DNA of 14,103 nt from an uncultured Clostridia bacterium (GCA_934278965.1 CAKQWL010000222.1:1-14103); one strand, 5' to 3'. Shown: positions 1 through 8,540, numbered from the stretch's first letter. The notes: generated by a model from the sequence alone, not told the origin. Made by a program: numbers and translations.

Positions 1-1
1 G

Positions 2-1195
2 CTCGGAGTGCGCTGCAGGAGTGTCGTGTTTGATTGCGCGGCGTTAGCGGCGCGGCTTGGAATTACCGGAGAGGAGGCAGGCCGCAAAAAGCGTTATGAG
101 GCATTTGACGAGGAAGCGGGATTTCTGGTGCGGGAGCTCGGAAAGAAGAGAGAGCAAATCCGGATCGCGGTTGCGCACAACGCGGAGGATCAGGCGGAAA
201 CCCTGCTGTTTCGCATGATTCGGGGGACCGGAACAGATGGGCTTGCCGGTATAGAGCGAATGCGGAGAAGTGAAAAAGGGTTTTGGATCATTCGGCCGAT
301 ACTCGGGATCCGCAGAAAGGATATCGAGGAATATTGCCGGGAGAAGGAACTTCGTCCGCGCATCGACAAGACGAATCTGGAGGCTGTGTATACCCGGAAC
401 AAGATCCGGCTGGAATTGCTGCCGTACCTTGCTCAAAATTTGAACGAAAATGTTGTAGAGGCACTTCTGCGTCTGGCGGTTACGGCGGGAGAAGACCGGG
501 AATACCTTCGGCAGCAGGCGGAAGAGGCTTATCAGACTGCCCGGATACAGATATCGGAGGATCGGGTCGAGCTTTGCCTCGAGCGTGTGAGATCGCTTCC
601 GGCGGCGCTGCGGCACCGGGTGCTGATTTTGGCATTTTCGGCGCTGGGTCTCCGGCAGGATATTGGACGGATCCATATTGAAGCGGCGGATCGGCTGATT
701 CAAGACGGAACGACCGGAAAAACGGCGGATTTTCCGGCAGGGTACCGGATACAAACGGTTTACGGGAAGCTGGTTCTTCGCGCTCCGGGACGGACCTTAC
801 AGGAAACCTCCGATGGTGGGCATTTTACGGTGCGGCTGCTTGACCAAGAGGCGTGGGCCGCCTACCCAAAGTTCCCTCCCGGGAAGTTTGCCGCTTTTGA
901 TTATGCGGCGTATTGTCGGGAGAGAGGCGGGGAGCCGCCGGTTCTGCGCCTGAAACAGCCGGGCGATTTTCTGCCGACTGCGGGGGGAACGAAAAAGCTG
1001 CAGGACCTGCTGGTGGACAGCAAGGTGCCGAGGGAGGAACGGGACCTGATCGCGGTCGCGGCTTCCGGCAGCGAAATTCTCTGGATCCCGGGAAGAGAGG
1101 GCGGACCTCCGAACGGGCTTCCGGGGAAGGGGCGGTTTTCCGCGAAATACCGTGTAAACAGTGATTCAAAGGCGGTTCTGCTACTTGAAATATAA
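2..1195 (+). CDS. tilS: tRNA(Ile)-lysidine synthase TilS, 5'-truncated by the window edge
   Basis: TilS is a cytoplasmic enzyme that uses ATP and lysine to convert C34 of the CAU-anticodon tRNA-Ile to lysidine, so that it reads AUA codons. The reading frame is open from base 2, and the family's N-terminal SGGxDS ATP-pyrophosphatase loop is missing, so the gene starts upstream of the window; the GTG at base 8 is an internal codon. Visible family signatures are HNAEDQAETLLFRMIRGTG (about bases 173-232), the RNKIRLELLPYL segment (about 394-427), a middle tRNA-binding region, and the C-terminal TilS_C domain around RLKQPGDFLPTAGGTKKLQD (about 946-1006), which ends in LWIPG. The 3' end is intact, stopping with TAA at 1193-1195. 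No terminator follows, so read-through into ftsH is possible. hpt, a common next gene, is absent. Identity is very secure; only the start is unseen. Confidence 0.95.
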   Translation, partial: LGVRCRSVVFDCAALAARLGITGEEAGRKKRYEAFDEEAGFLVRELGKKREQIRIAVAHNAEDQAETLLFRMIRGTGTDGLAGIERMRRSEKGFWIIRPILGIRRKDIEEYCREKELRPRIDKTNLEAVYTRNKIRLELLPYLAQNLNENVVEALLRLAVTAGEDREYLRQQAEEAYQTARIQISEDRVELCLERVRSLPAALRHRVLILAFSALGLRQDIGRIHIEAADRLIQDGTTGKTADFPAGYRIQTVYGKLVLRAPGRTLQETSDGGHFTVRLLDQEAWAAYPKFPPGKFAAFDYAAYCRERGGEPPVLRLKQPGDFLPTAGGTKKLQDLLVDSKVPREERDLIAVAASGSEILWIPGREGGPPNGLPGKGRFSAKYRVNSDSKAVLLLEI

Positions 1196-1213
1196 AGAAC
1201 ATTATGATAAAAT
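1185..1213 (+). promoter_or_regulatory. Sigma-A promoter upstream of ftsH (extended -10)
   Basis: The -35 box TTGAAA (1185-1190) lies 17 bases before the -10 box TAAAAT (1208-1213). A TG dinucleotide at 1205-1206, one base before the -10, makes it an extended -10 promoter. Each box matches the consensus at five of six positions. The -35 overlaps the last codons of tilS. Transcription should begin near 1220, giving a leader of about 70 bases before ftsH. It is the best promoter visible for the whole ftsH-to-yihY run. Confidence 0.72.
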
Positions 1214-1228
1214 ATTGAACGGATGCAC

Positions 1229-1250
1229 AAATTCGTGTATTGAAATTCGT
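1229..1250. repeat. Direct repeat AAATTCGT in the ftsH leader
   Basis: AAATTCGT occurs at 1229-1236 and again at 1243-1250, a 14-base period, with a shorter AAATTC copy at 1262-1267. The copies lie just downstream of the predicted ftsH transcription start. They could be an operator, but they match neither the CIRCE nor the CtsR heat-shock sites, and the sequence is AT-rich enough for chance to be possible. Confidence 0.35.
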
Positions 1251-1288
1251 ATAAAGACACAAAATTCACAGAAGGGGAACGAATAGAA

Positions 1289-3466
1289 TTGAATAGATTT
1301 TTAAAAAACATTGGTGTTTATCTCATCATATTTGCGCTTGTTCTGGCGATGGCGTGGCTCTACAAGGGCGGTGCGCCGAAGCAGCCGGCGACGGAAATTA
1401 AGTTCTCGCAGTTTGTGACCTATCTGTCCGAGGAACAGGTAGACCAGGTCAATGTCGGAGAAGTGACCTCCAGCAATGTGAAGCCGATTTCCGGCACGCT
1501 GAAATCCGGGGAGAAATTCACCTGTTATGTTCCGTCGATGGCCCAGATGAGCCTGCTGGATCAGAAGTATATTCTTCCGCAGGTAGAGGAAGGCGTGATT
1601 TCCTCATATACCAGCAGCGAGCCGTCGGTAACACCATGGTATGTCAGCATGCTTCCTACGCTAATCATTGCGATCGTGATGATCGTTTTTGTTGTGATGA
1701 TTATGAATCAGCAGGGAGGCGGCAAGGCGATGCAGTTCGGCAAAAGCCGGGCGCGCCTTGCAAAGGAGAGCGAACTGAAAAAAGTAACCTTCAAAGATGT
1801 TGCCGGGCTGGATGAGGAGAAGGAGGAGCTTCAGGAAGTTGTTGATTTTCTGAAAAACCCGAAAAAATACCGCGCGCTCGGTGCGCGTATTCCGAAGGGG
1901 ATTCTGCTTGTCGGGCCGCCGGGAACCGGTAAGACTTATATTTCAAAAGCAACCGCGGGCGAGGCGGGGGTGCCGTTTTTCAGCATCTCCGGTTCGGACT
2001 TTGTCGAGATGTTTGTGGGTGTCGGCGCATCGCGTGTTCGGGACCTCTTCAATGAAGCAAAGAAGAATTCACCGTGTATTATTTTTATCGATGAAATTGA
2101 TGCAGTAGGCCGGAAGAGAGGCGCCGGTATCGGGGGCGGTCATGATGAGCGTGAACAGACCTTAAACCAAATGCTGGTCGAAATGGACGGCTTTGGAGAA
2201 AATACCGGGATCATCATCCTTGCGGCAACGAATCGGCCGGATATTCTGGATCCGGCGCTCCTGAGACCGGGACGGTTTGACCGTCAGATCATGATTGGCG
2301 TGCCGGACATCAAGGGCCGGGAAGCGATCTTTGCGGTCCATTCGAAGAACAAGCCGCTGGACGAGGGGGTTGACCCGAAGGTGTTGGCGCGGAGAACACC
2401 GGGATTTACTCCGGCAGATATCGAGAATCTTCTGAACGAGGCTGCTCTTTTGACGGCAAGAAGAAACGGGCTTAAAATCCGGATGGATGAGATCGAAGAG
2501 GCGATCACCAAAGTGATTGCGGGTCCGGAGAAGAAGAGCCGCGTGATCCCGGAGGGAGAGCGGAAGCTTACGGCTTATCACGAGGCGGGACATGCGATCG
2601 TCGCGCGTTCCCTTCCGAATACAGATCCGGTACATCAGATTACGATTATTCCGAGAGGATCCGCGGGCGGATTTACAATGATCCTGCCGAAGGAGGACAA
2701 ATATTACGGTACGAAAATCAAGATGCAGGAGCAGATCATTCATCTTCTCGGAGGAAGGGTTGCGGAAAAATTAACGCTGGAAGACATTTCAACAGGGGCT
2801 TCCAATGATATCATGCGGGCTACTGAAATGGCACGGGAGATGGTAACCAAATACGGATTTTCCGAAAAGCTCGGGCCGGTATGCTACAGTGCGAGTGATG
2901 AGGTGTTCCTTGGAAATGATTATCACACCAGAAAGAATTATTCCGAAGAAGTCGCGGCGGAGATCGATGAGGAGATCCGCAGGATTATTGAGGAAAGCTA
3001 CGCGCAGGCGGAGCGTATCCTGACGGAAAATATGGATAAACTGCGTGAAGTGGCGGAGGCGCTTCTGGAAGTTGAGACACTGGACGGCGAGCAGTTCGAG
3101 GCGCTTTATACCGGAGAGATAACGGCAGGAGAGCTTGCGGAGAAGGTGCGCAGGCAGGATGCTGAGCGGATGGAGGCGAACGCGAAGGAGGCTGCCGAGA
3201 GAAAACGGCTGATGGCAGAAGAGGAAGAACGGGAAGCCAGAGCGGCGATGGAAGCGATGGAGTCGGCTTCCGGCGCGAAGGTCCAGGTGATCCAGCTCTC
3301 CGATAGTCAGGCGGAAGAGGCCATCCGGGCATTGAAAGAGGGAAAGAGCTTATCCCAGCTTCGAAAGCCGGAGGGCGGACAGGAGAGCAAAGGGGAAAAC
3401 CCGGAACAGCCGAAAGAATCAGACGAGAATAACACAGACCCGGAAAACGAGAACAGAGAGAAATAA
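1289..3466 (+). CDS. ftsH: ATP-dependent zinc metalloprotease FtsH
   Basis: FtsH is a membrane-anchored hexameric AAA+ protease that extracts and degrades misfolded membrane proteins and short-lived regulators. It starts at TTG 1289, the only sensible start ahead of the hydrophobic N-terminus; GAAGGGG (1271-1277) is the likely ribosome binding site. The 725 residues contain a first membrane helix (about 8-24), an extracytoplasmic loop (about 25-118), a second helix (about 121-139), Walker A GPPGTGKT (209-216), the FVG pore motif (242-244), Walker B IIFIDEID (264-271), the second region of homology [20 protein letters not shown] (313-332), the zinc site HEAGH (431-435) and the third ligand Asp in TGASND (about 507). 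It is longer than the usual 610-650 residues because of a charged, Glu-rich tail after about residue 620. It is the first gene of the predicted operon, and its 3' end lies 48 bases from the PucR gene. Identity is certain. Confidence 0.98.
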   Translation: MNRFLKNIGVYLIIFALVLAMAWLYKGGAPKQPATEIKFSQFVTYLSEEQVDQVNVGEVTSSNVKPISGTLKSGEKFTCYVPSMAQMSLLDQKYILPQVEEGVISSYTSSEPSVTPWYVSMLPTLIIAIVMIVFVVMIMNQQGGGKAMQFGKSRARLAKESELKKVTFKDVAGLDEEKEELQEVVDFLKNPKKYRALGARIPKGILLVGPPGTGKTYISKATAGEAGVPFFSISGSDFVEMFVGVGASRVRDLFNEAKKNSPCIIFIDEIDAVGRKRGAGIGGGHDEREQTLNQMLVEMDGFGENTGIIILAATNRPDILDPALLRPGRFDRQIMIGVPDIKGREAIFAVHSKNKPLDEGVDPKVLARRTPGFTPADIENLLNEAALLTARRNGLKIRMDEIEEAITKVIAGPEKKSRVIPEGERKLTAYHEAGHAIVARSLPNTDPVHQITIIPRGSAGGFTMILPKEDKYYGTKIKMQEQIIHLLGGRVAEKLTLEDISTGASNDIMRATEMAREMVTKYGFSEKLGPVCYSASDEVFLGNDYHTRKNYSEEVAAEIDEEIRRIIEESYAQAERILTENMDKLREVAEALLEVETLDGEQFEALYTGEITAGELAEKVRRQDAERMEANAKEAAERKRLMAEEEEREARAAMEAMESASGAKVQVIQLSDSQAEEAIRALKEGKSLSQLRKPEGGQESKGENPEQPKESDENNTDPENENREK

Positions 3467-3514
3467 TTTATCAATATTGCAGATGAACGGGAAAGGATAA
3501 ACGGAACAAGCGGA

Positions 3515-5098
3515 ATGAAGGTAACAGTAAGAGAAATTCTGCAGATGGAGATCCTGCGGGATGCGAAAATCCTGGCAGGAGAAAGAGGTCTGGACGCACG
3601 GATCCGAAATGCGTCGGTACTCGAAGGGGTAGACAGTGAGGAGGTGCTCTCCTTTGTGGGGAGGACCGGAGAATTGGTCGTATCCGGATTTTTCCATGTC
3701 AAAGATGATGTGGAGGAACAGAAGCGGATCGTGCGTGCATTGGCGCACACCGGGTGTGCCGCGCTGGTGCTGATGCATGTAGGGCTGGTGCTGCCGGAGG
3801 TGTCGCAGGAAGTGATCGATACGGCGGAGGAGGAAGGCCTGCCGCTCCTTTCCTTTGACAAAGAGGGCATGCTGTGCTCCGACATCGCAAGAGATATTTC
3901 GGCAGAGCTTGTTTACGGGGATAATTTCAGCAACCGGCTGATCAGCAATACAATTTTCCACTTACTGAACTTTGAGAAACATTCCAGTTTTCAGGAAGCG
4001 ATCCGGGAAGCGGCGATCAATAATGATTTTCAGATCATTATTCTGTCAGAAGATTTTAACCCGATTCTTTCTGTGGAGACGCGTCATCGTGTCAGCATCG
4101 AAGAAGCTATCCGTATCGGAAGAAACCGCGGGATGAACAACTCTTCCGTCTACACGCTTGTCGATGTGGACGGTGTGCTGACATATTGGGGACCGGTGAT
4201 GATCAATGACGAGAAGCATTATATGTTTATTGTCGATAATGAGGATTGCTATTCCGCAAATGAAATCACAAAGCTTGCGGAGATCATCGAATTAGCCATC
4301 GGGATGTGGAAGTATACGCCGGAAAGAGATGCACGCGCGGAGCTGATCAAAGCACTGAAGCGCGGCAATAAAAGCCTGGCGTACAGTCTGCGCGAGGAAG
4401 CCGGTGTAAGGGGAGAAGAGATCCTCTGCGTTTTTTACGCGCAAGGCATCGAAACGCAGGAAGGCCAGGGAATCATCGCGGAATTTGAACAGCGGGAAAA
4501 GCTTCGGGTGATGAAGGTCACGGAAGGCGAAGAAACGTACGGGCTGATTCTGACGCCGCAGATCGGAAATGACGAAGATCTGGCAAGCCAGAGAAACAAA
4601 TGCAACGACTTGTTCAACCGGCTCAAGGGACTGAACGCCGAAAGTCCGGTACACATTTTTAATGTATTGGGAATTGACGGGATCGAGAGTGCTGCGGATG
4701 CATACAATCTGATCGGGGAAACCTGGACACTGGCGCAGGGCGTTTTCCCGTACAAGCGAGTCTTCACAAAGTACGAGATGGTACTGGTGAGCAACTGCAT
4801 CAATATTCAGATGCAGGGCAATTATGTAAAGAAAAATTATATGGATCTTTTGGAGCCGTTTAAGGAAGCCGGTGAAAACAAAGGGCGGCAGCTTTTGGAG
4901 ACGCTGGAGACCTTTGTCCTGGATGCCGGTATGAACAGTGCGAAGACCAGTGAATTCATGGGGATTCATACGAATACCGTGCAGTATCGGCTGAAAAAGA
5001 TTAATGATGTTCTGAGCGCGGAAATTACAGGAAACCGGGTTATCCCGGGGCTGACAATCGCGCTTGCTCTTAAAAGACTGGAAAAGGTTGTAAAATAG
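3515..5098 (+). CDS. PucR-family transcriptional regulator
   Basis: This is a probable one-component DNA-binding regulator of the PucR/CdaR type; members control purine catabolism, sugar-acid or amino-acid metabolism, usually for nearby genes. The 527 residues show the three-part family plan: an N-terminal PucR domain (about 1-125, opening MKVTVREILQ, with the typical LEGVDSEEVLSFVGRTGELVVSG-like stretch split over residues 34-56), a central region (about 130-400) like the GGDEF-like regulatory domain, and a C-terminal helix-turn-helix (about 465-525) whose HTNTVQYRLKKIND motif is the family hallmark. The ATG at 3515 is weakly served by AAAGGAT (3492-3498). The stop TAG (5096-5098) directly abuts the ATG of the GDPD-like gene, suggesting co-translation. 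The effector cannot be read from the sequence; the abutting phosphodiesterase gene is the best clue to a regulated target, but that is inference. The family call is firm; the target is unknown. Confidence 0.9.
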   Translation: MKVTVREILQMEILRDAKILAGERGLDARIRNASVLEGVDSEEVLSFVGRTGELVVSGFFHVKDDVEEQKRIVRALAHTGCAALVLMHVGLVLPEVSQEVIDTAEEEGLPLLSFDKEGMLCSDIARDISAELVYGDNFSNRLISNTIFHLLNFEKHSSFQEAIREAAINNDFQIIILSEDFNPILSVETRHRVSIEEAIRIGRNRGMNNSSVYTLVDVDGVLTYWGPVMINDEKHYMFIVDNEDCYSANEITKLAEIIELAIGMWKYTPERDARAELIKALKRGNKSLAYSLREEAGVRGEEILCVFYAQGIETQEGQGIIAEFEQREKLRVMKVTEGEETYGLILTPQIGNDEDLASQRNKCNDLFNRLKGLNAESPVHIFNVLGIDGIESAADAYNLIGETWTLAQGVFPYKRVFTKYEMVLVSNCINIQMQGNYVKKNYMDLLEPFKEAGENKGRQLLETLETFVLDAGMNSAKTSEFMGIHTNTVQYRLKKINDVLSAEITGNRVIPGLTIALALKRLEKVVK

Positions 5099-6640
5099 AT
5101 GCAGCAGAAAACGGAACAAATAAAAATGCGGCGAAGATTTCGAAAAGCAGCGGCGATGGCAGTTTTCCTTGCGGCTGCTTTTTGCTGGTTGTGTCCGCCG
5201 GAGATTTCGGTTTCCTTCGCGGCGGAGGATCATCCGCCGCGTGTCATCGCACATGCCGGAGGAAGCGTGATGGGGTATGGTGCAACGGATTCGCTGGAGG
5301 CAGTGTCACAGTCTATCGAGGCAGGGTATACACTGATCGAGCTGGATTTCCTGATGACATCGGACGGCAGGATTGCCGTGGTACACGATTTCGGCCCGAA
5401 TTGGACCGAGCGCTATTTGGGGATCCGCTTTGACGGGAGACCGACAGAGGAGGAATTTCTGAATCAGAAGATTTTAGGCCGTTTCACCCCGATGTCTTTT
5501 GGGATGCTGGCGGAACTTTTGGAGGAGCACCCGGAGGTGCGGATTGTTACGGACTGCAAAGAGGATTCCGTGGAGCTGCTTTGGCAAATCGCACATCAAT
5601 ATCCGGAATTCGTTGACAGGATCGTGCCGCAGATTTATTATTATTATCAATATGAGAAAGTAAAAGATATGGGATACGGAGATATTATCCTGACGCTTTA
5701 CTCTATGAATCAGTGGAATCTTGAAGAGCTTCTCGATTTTGCGGAATCGCATCCGCTGTTTGCGGTGACGGCCGGCTTCGGAACGGAGCATGAGCGTATC
5801 GGGTATCGTCTCGCGGAAGAAGGATTCCGGGTGTATCTTCATCCGGTCAATGATTTCGAAGAGGCGGACAAGCTGCTGCGAAACGGGATTTACGGGGTGT
5901 ATTCCAGTGTGCTGGCGCCGGATGAGCTGACAGCGGATGAAAGAAGCTTGTATCTGCTTGATCCGAAGAGCGGAAAACGGCTCCAGGATAGTACCTTAGA
6001 GGGAGGCGATGTCCGTGCGCTTTGGACGCTCCCGGTTCAAAACCGTTCCGGAGCGCAGGTGCAGTATCTGCTGGACGGGCTTCCGATTTCTCCGGCACAG
6101 CTTCGTCCGTGCGATGCGGGCGTTCATACGCTGACGCTTCGAAGCAGCGGGGCGCAGGAATTTGAAACGGATTACGCTCTTTATAAAAGTGAAGCGGGAG
6201 AGAGGGCAGGCTATCTGCGGATCACCGAGCAGAAGAATGCCTATCGCCTGAAGCGGCTTCGCCGGTATCCGGAGCTTTCGGGAAAGCTGGCATCCTGCCG
6301 GGATTTGACCGGGGCAGGGCGCTCGATCTTGTCCGAGTCGCTGATTTTGGCGGTCGGAGAGAGCGGGTACTATGACAGCGGGGTCTTAAAACAGTTCCGT
6401 TTCTCGGTGTACGACCTTGATGCACCAGTCTGGGATCGCAGCGGAAATGTAACGGTTCCCGAAGGGCTTGCGGGGCAGTTGAACGGCCGGGACTGCATTC
6501 GGTACAAAGAAACGCTCGTTTTCCTGCCAAGGGGAGTGACGCTTTCGGACAGTGAAAAAATGCGGCTTGCAAAGGCGGCAAAATATATATTTTATGATTG
6601 GAACAGAGCAAAGGAGGAAATCTATGCTGCTTGCATTTGA
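5099..6640 (+). CDS. Exported glycerophosphodiester phosphodiesterase (GDPD)-like protein
   Basis: The protein probably hydrolyses a phosphodiester outside the cytoplasmic membrane. Its N-terminus has arginines and lysines followed by a hydrophobic core (about residues 17-33) and a plausible cleavage site near SFA/AED (about 39-43), like a signal peptide; there is no clear lipobox. Residues about 45-275 resemble the GDPD TIM barrel: AHAGG (His52), LEA, ELDF (Glu81, Asp83), TSDGRIAVVHD (His96). The usual HRG and ENT motifs are altered to HAG and TDS, as in a known divergent branch of GDPD-like proteins, and the late GIxTD motif reads GVYSS. About 240 C-terminal residues match nothing I recognise. 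The start is ATG 5099, with AAAAGG 11 bases upstream; ATG 5126 (MRRRFRK...) would give a neater signal peptide. The gene abuts the PucR gene and overlaps coaX by 17 bases. The fold is likely; the substrate is unknown. Confidence 0.75.
   Translation: MQQKTEQIKMRRRFRKAAAMAVFLAAAFCWLCPPEISVSFAAEDHPPRVIAHAGGSVMGYGATDSLEAVSQSIEAGYTLIELDFLMTSDGRIAVVHDFGPNWTERYLGIRFDGRPTEEEFLNQKILGRFTPMSFGMLAELLEEHPEVRIVTDCKEDSVELLWQIAHQYPEFVDRIVPQIYYYYQYEKVKDMGYGDIILTLYSMNQWNLEELLDFAESHPLFAVTAGFGTEHERIGYRLAEEGFRVYLHPVNDFEEADKLLRNGIYGVYSSVLAPDELTADERSLYLLDPKSGKRLQDSTLEGGDVRALWTLPVQNRSGAQVQYLLDGLPISPAQLRPCDAGVHTLTLRSSGAQEFETDYALYKSEAGERAGYLRITEQKNAYRLKRLRRYPELSGKLASCRDLTGAGRSILSESLILAVGESGYYDSGVLKQFRFSVYDLDAPVWDRSGNVTVPEGLAGQLNGRDCIRYKETLVFLPRGVTLSDSEKMRLAKAAKYIFYDWNRAKEEIYAACI
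6567..6595 (+). promoter_or_regulatory. Weak candidate internal promoter before coaX
   Basis: TTGCAA (6567-6572), a 17-base spacer and TTTTAT (6590-6595) sit in a conspicuous AT-rich pocket (6578-6599) near the 3' end of the GDPD-like gene, just before the coaX ribosome binding site. Each box matches only four of six consensus positions. It could give coaX some independent transcription, but chance is a fair explanation. Confidence 0.22.
6611..6617 (+). promoter_or_regulatory. Ribosome binding site that fixes the coaX start
   Basis: AAGGAGG at 6611-6617 is a near-perfect Shine-Dalgarno sequence, 6 bases before ATG 6624. It places the start there rather than at the in-frame ATG 6552, whose extra 24 codons would lie inside the preceding gene and before the conserved MLLAFDVGNTN opening. 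Confidence 0.88.
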
Positions 6641-7481
6641 TGTCGGGAACACAAATATCGTGCTCGGTGTATTCAAAGATGGAAAACTGATTCAGGACTG
6701 GCGTCTTGAAACGGACAATCAGAAAAGCGCCGATGAGTACGGAATGATTATCAATCAGTTGTTTCATTACGAAGGACTGAATCCGAAGGAAGTAGAGGAT
6801 ATTATTATTTCAACGGTCGTTCCTTCGGTGCTTTATACCTTGCAGCACTTGTCACGGAAGTATTTCGGACGCAAGGCAATCGTTATTGAACCGGGCGTAA
6901 AAACCGGACTCTTCATCAAATACGACAATCCGAAGCAGGTCGGCGCGGACCGGATCGTCAATGCGGTGGCGGCTTACACCAAGTATGGCGGACCGGCGAT
7001 CATTATTGACCTTGGGACGGCAACGACCTTCTGTGCGGTAACGGACAAGGCGGAGTACCTCGGCGGCGCGATCGCACCGGGATTGAAAATCACTTCGGAA
7101 GCACTGGTTGAGAAGACTGCGAAGCTGCCGAAGGTCGAATTGGAAGAACCGGGTCATGTGATCTGCCGAAATACGATCCAGTCCATGCAGGCAGGGCTGG
7201 TGTACGGTCATATGGGACTTGTTGATTATGTCGTGCGCCGCATGAAAAAGGAGCTCGCCGAAATCTGCGGCAGTGATAAAACAGTCAAGGTGATCGCAAC
7301 CGGCGGAATGGCCAGCATGATCGAGAACGGCGTAGACTGCATCGATATTGTAGACCGGGGACTGACGCTTGAGGGGCTGCGGCTTATTTACGAGAAAAAC
7401 CGCAAAGAGCGGGAGCGCCGGAAAAGCTCAGAGAAGGACATGATGGACAGCGCGGAGCTTTGCGACCGTGTGCATGCGTAG
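6624..7481 (+). CDS. coaX: Type III pantothenate kinase CoaX
   Basis: CoaX phosphorylates pantothenate to 4'-phosphopantothenate, the first committed step of coenzyme A synthesis, in the cytoplasm; type III enzymes need a monovalent cation and are not feedback-inhibited by CoA. The 285-residue protein has the ASKHA-fold signatures: N-terminal phosphate loop DVGNTN (6-11), VGADRIVNA (106-114, including the catalytic Asp109), the second phosphate motif IIDLGTATTF (127-136), LGGAIAPGL (146-154) and the adenosine-region motif VIATGG (223-228). The C-terminal tail after about residue 255 is highly charged and about 25 residues longer than in typical members. The start is set by AAGGAGG 6 bases upstream. 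The gene overlaps the GDPD-like gene by 17 bases and is followed after 21 bases by dusB. ftsH followed by coaX, with dus nearby, is a recurrent Firmicute arrangement. Identity is secure. Confidence 0.97.
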   Translation: MLLAFDVGNTNIVLGVFKDGKLIQDWRLETDNQKSADEYGMIINQLFHYEGLNPKEVEDIIISTVVPSVLYTLQHLSRKYFGRKAIVIEPGVKTGLFIKYDNPKQVGADRIVNAVAAYTKYGGPAIIIDLGTATTFCAVTDKAEYLGGAIAPGLKITSEALVEKTAKLPKVELEEPGHVICRNTIQSMQAGLVYGHMGLVDYVVRRMKKELAEICGSDKTVKVIATGGMASMIENGVDCIDIVDRGLTLEGLRLIYEKNRKERERRKSSEKDMMDSAELCDRVHA

Positions 7482-7502
7482 ACGGGAGAAGAACGGCATT
7501 TT

Positions 7503-8540
7503 ATGAAGAAACAACTGCTAAAGATCGGGGATTTTGCACCGGAGAATCCCTTTTTTCTGGCACCCCTTGCGGGAATTACCGATGCTCCGACACGCAGGAT
7601 CGCGCATGAGGCAGGCGCCGCTGTGACCTATTCGGAGATGATTTCAGGAAAAGGACTTCTTTACGGAGACCGGAATACAGAGCGGCTTCTGTCGATTTAT
7701 GAAGATGAGGGTCCGGTTGCGTATCAGATTTTCGGATGCGAGCCGGATGTGATGGAGTATACCGCACGCACGCTTGCACCGCGGCGCAATCAGTGGATCG
7801 ATATTAATATGGGCTGTCCTGTTCCAAAGGTGGTTCGGAACGGAGAAGGCGCGGCGATGATGAAAGATCCGGAACTGGTTTATGAGGTGGTGCGTGCTGC
7901 GGTCCGCGGCGCGCGAAACGGGGCGGCGGATATCGGAGCGGACCCGAAACCGGTGACGGTGAAGATTCGCAGCGGATTTACAGAGGAGACGAAAAACGCG
8001 GCAGAGGTTGCCCGTGCTGCGGAGGCGGGCGGGGCAGCGGCGATCGCGGTCCATGGACGGACTCGGGAACAGTATTACAGCGGCGGCGCCGACTGGGAGC
8101 AGATCACGAAGGTGAAAGAAGCCGTTTCCATCCCGGTAATCGGGAACGGCGATGTTTTTTCGGGGGAGGACGCCGTAAGAATGCTGCGGCAGACGGGCTG
8201 CGATTTCGTGATGATTGCCCGAGGCGCACTTGGGAATCCGTGGATTTTTCGGGAGGCGCTCGCGCTTTATCACGGACAGGACAAGCCGGAAGAGCCGTCT
8301 GTCAGAGAGCGGATTGAAACGTTGATCCGTCATTTTGATGACCTGGTCGCGTTAAAGGGGGAATATGCCGGTGTGCGGGAGATGCGGAAGCAAGTCGGCT
8401 GGTATCTGAAGGGCGTTCGGGGCGCGGCAGAGGTGCGGCGCAGGATCAATACGATCACGGACGAAGGGCAGTTTCGGAAGCTGCTTCTGGCATTCTTGGA
8501 CCAATCGGAAAAGGCTGAAATAATCGGCAAAAAATCATGA
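7503..8540 (+). CDS. dusB: tRNA-dihydrouridine synthase (DusB/NifR3 type)
   Basis: This is an FMN-dependent, NADPH-using enzyme that reduces specific uridines of tRNA to dihydrouridine. The 345 residues carry the whole family pattern: APLAGITDAPTRR (20-32) for FMN binding, YQIFG (74-78), DINMGCPVPKV (100-110) with catalytic Cys105, VKIRSGF (153-159), VHGRTREQYYSG (183-194) with His184 and Arg186, IPVIGNGDVFSGEDA and MIARGALGNPWIF. A short extra stretch (about 136-150, rich in Gly, Ala and Asp) precedes the VKIRSGF strand. The start ATG 7503 is preceded by the weak GGGAGAAG (7484-7491). The gene lies 21 bases after coaX and just before thrC. The exact uridine modified cannot be told from sequence; the DusB/NifR3 subgroup is the usual one in Firmicutes. 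The enzyme call is secure, the letter B less so. Confidence 0.94.
   Translation: MKKQLLKIGDFAPENPFFLAPLAGITDAPTRRIAHEAGAAVTYSEMISGKGLLYGDRNTERLLSIYEDEGPVAYQIFGCEPDVMEYTARTLAPRRNQWIDINMGCPVPKVVRNGEGAAMMKDPELVYEVVRAAVRGARNGAADIGADPKPVTVKIRSGFTEETKNAAEVARAAEAGGAAAIAVHGRTREQYYSGGADWEQITKVKEAVSIPVIGNGDVFSGEDAVRMLRQTGCDFVMIARGALGNPWIFREALALYHGQDKPEEPSVRERIETLIRHFDDLVALKGEYAGVREMRKQVGWYLKGVRGAAEVRRRINTITDEGQFRKLLLAFLDQSEKAEIIGKKS

Noticed and set aside
1215..1243. A second promoter before ftsH (TTGAAC, 17 bases, TATTGA)
   Set aside because: The -10 matches the consensus at only three positions, and the TTGAAA/TAAAAT pair just upstream is far better.
3477..3501. An internal promoter between ftsH and the PucR gene (TTGCAG ... 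GATAAA)
   Set aside because: The spacer is only 13 bases, so the boxes cannot work together.
4292..5254. A 320-codon minus-strand open frame opposite the PucR and GDPD genes
   Set aside because: It spans two real plus-strand genes, has no family signature, and its composition is that of reverse-complemented coding sequence.
6552..6623. A longer N-terminus for CoaX starting at ATG 6552
   Set aside because: The added residues lie within the GDPD-like gene and before the universal DVGNTN opening, and the ATG at 6624 has a consensus ribosome site.
7644..8333. A 229-codon minus-strand open frame opposite dusB
   Set aside because: The plus strand carries every Dus motif across the same bases; the antisense protein is low-complexity in Arg, His and Pro with no domain.
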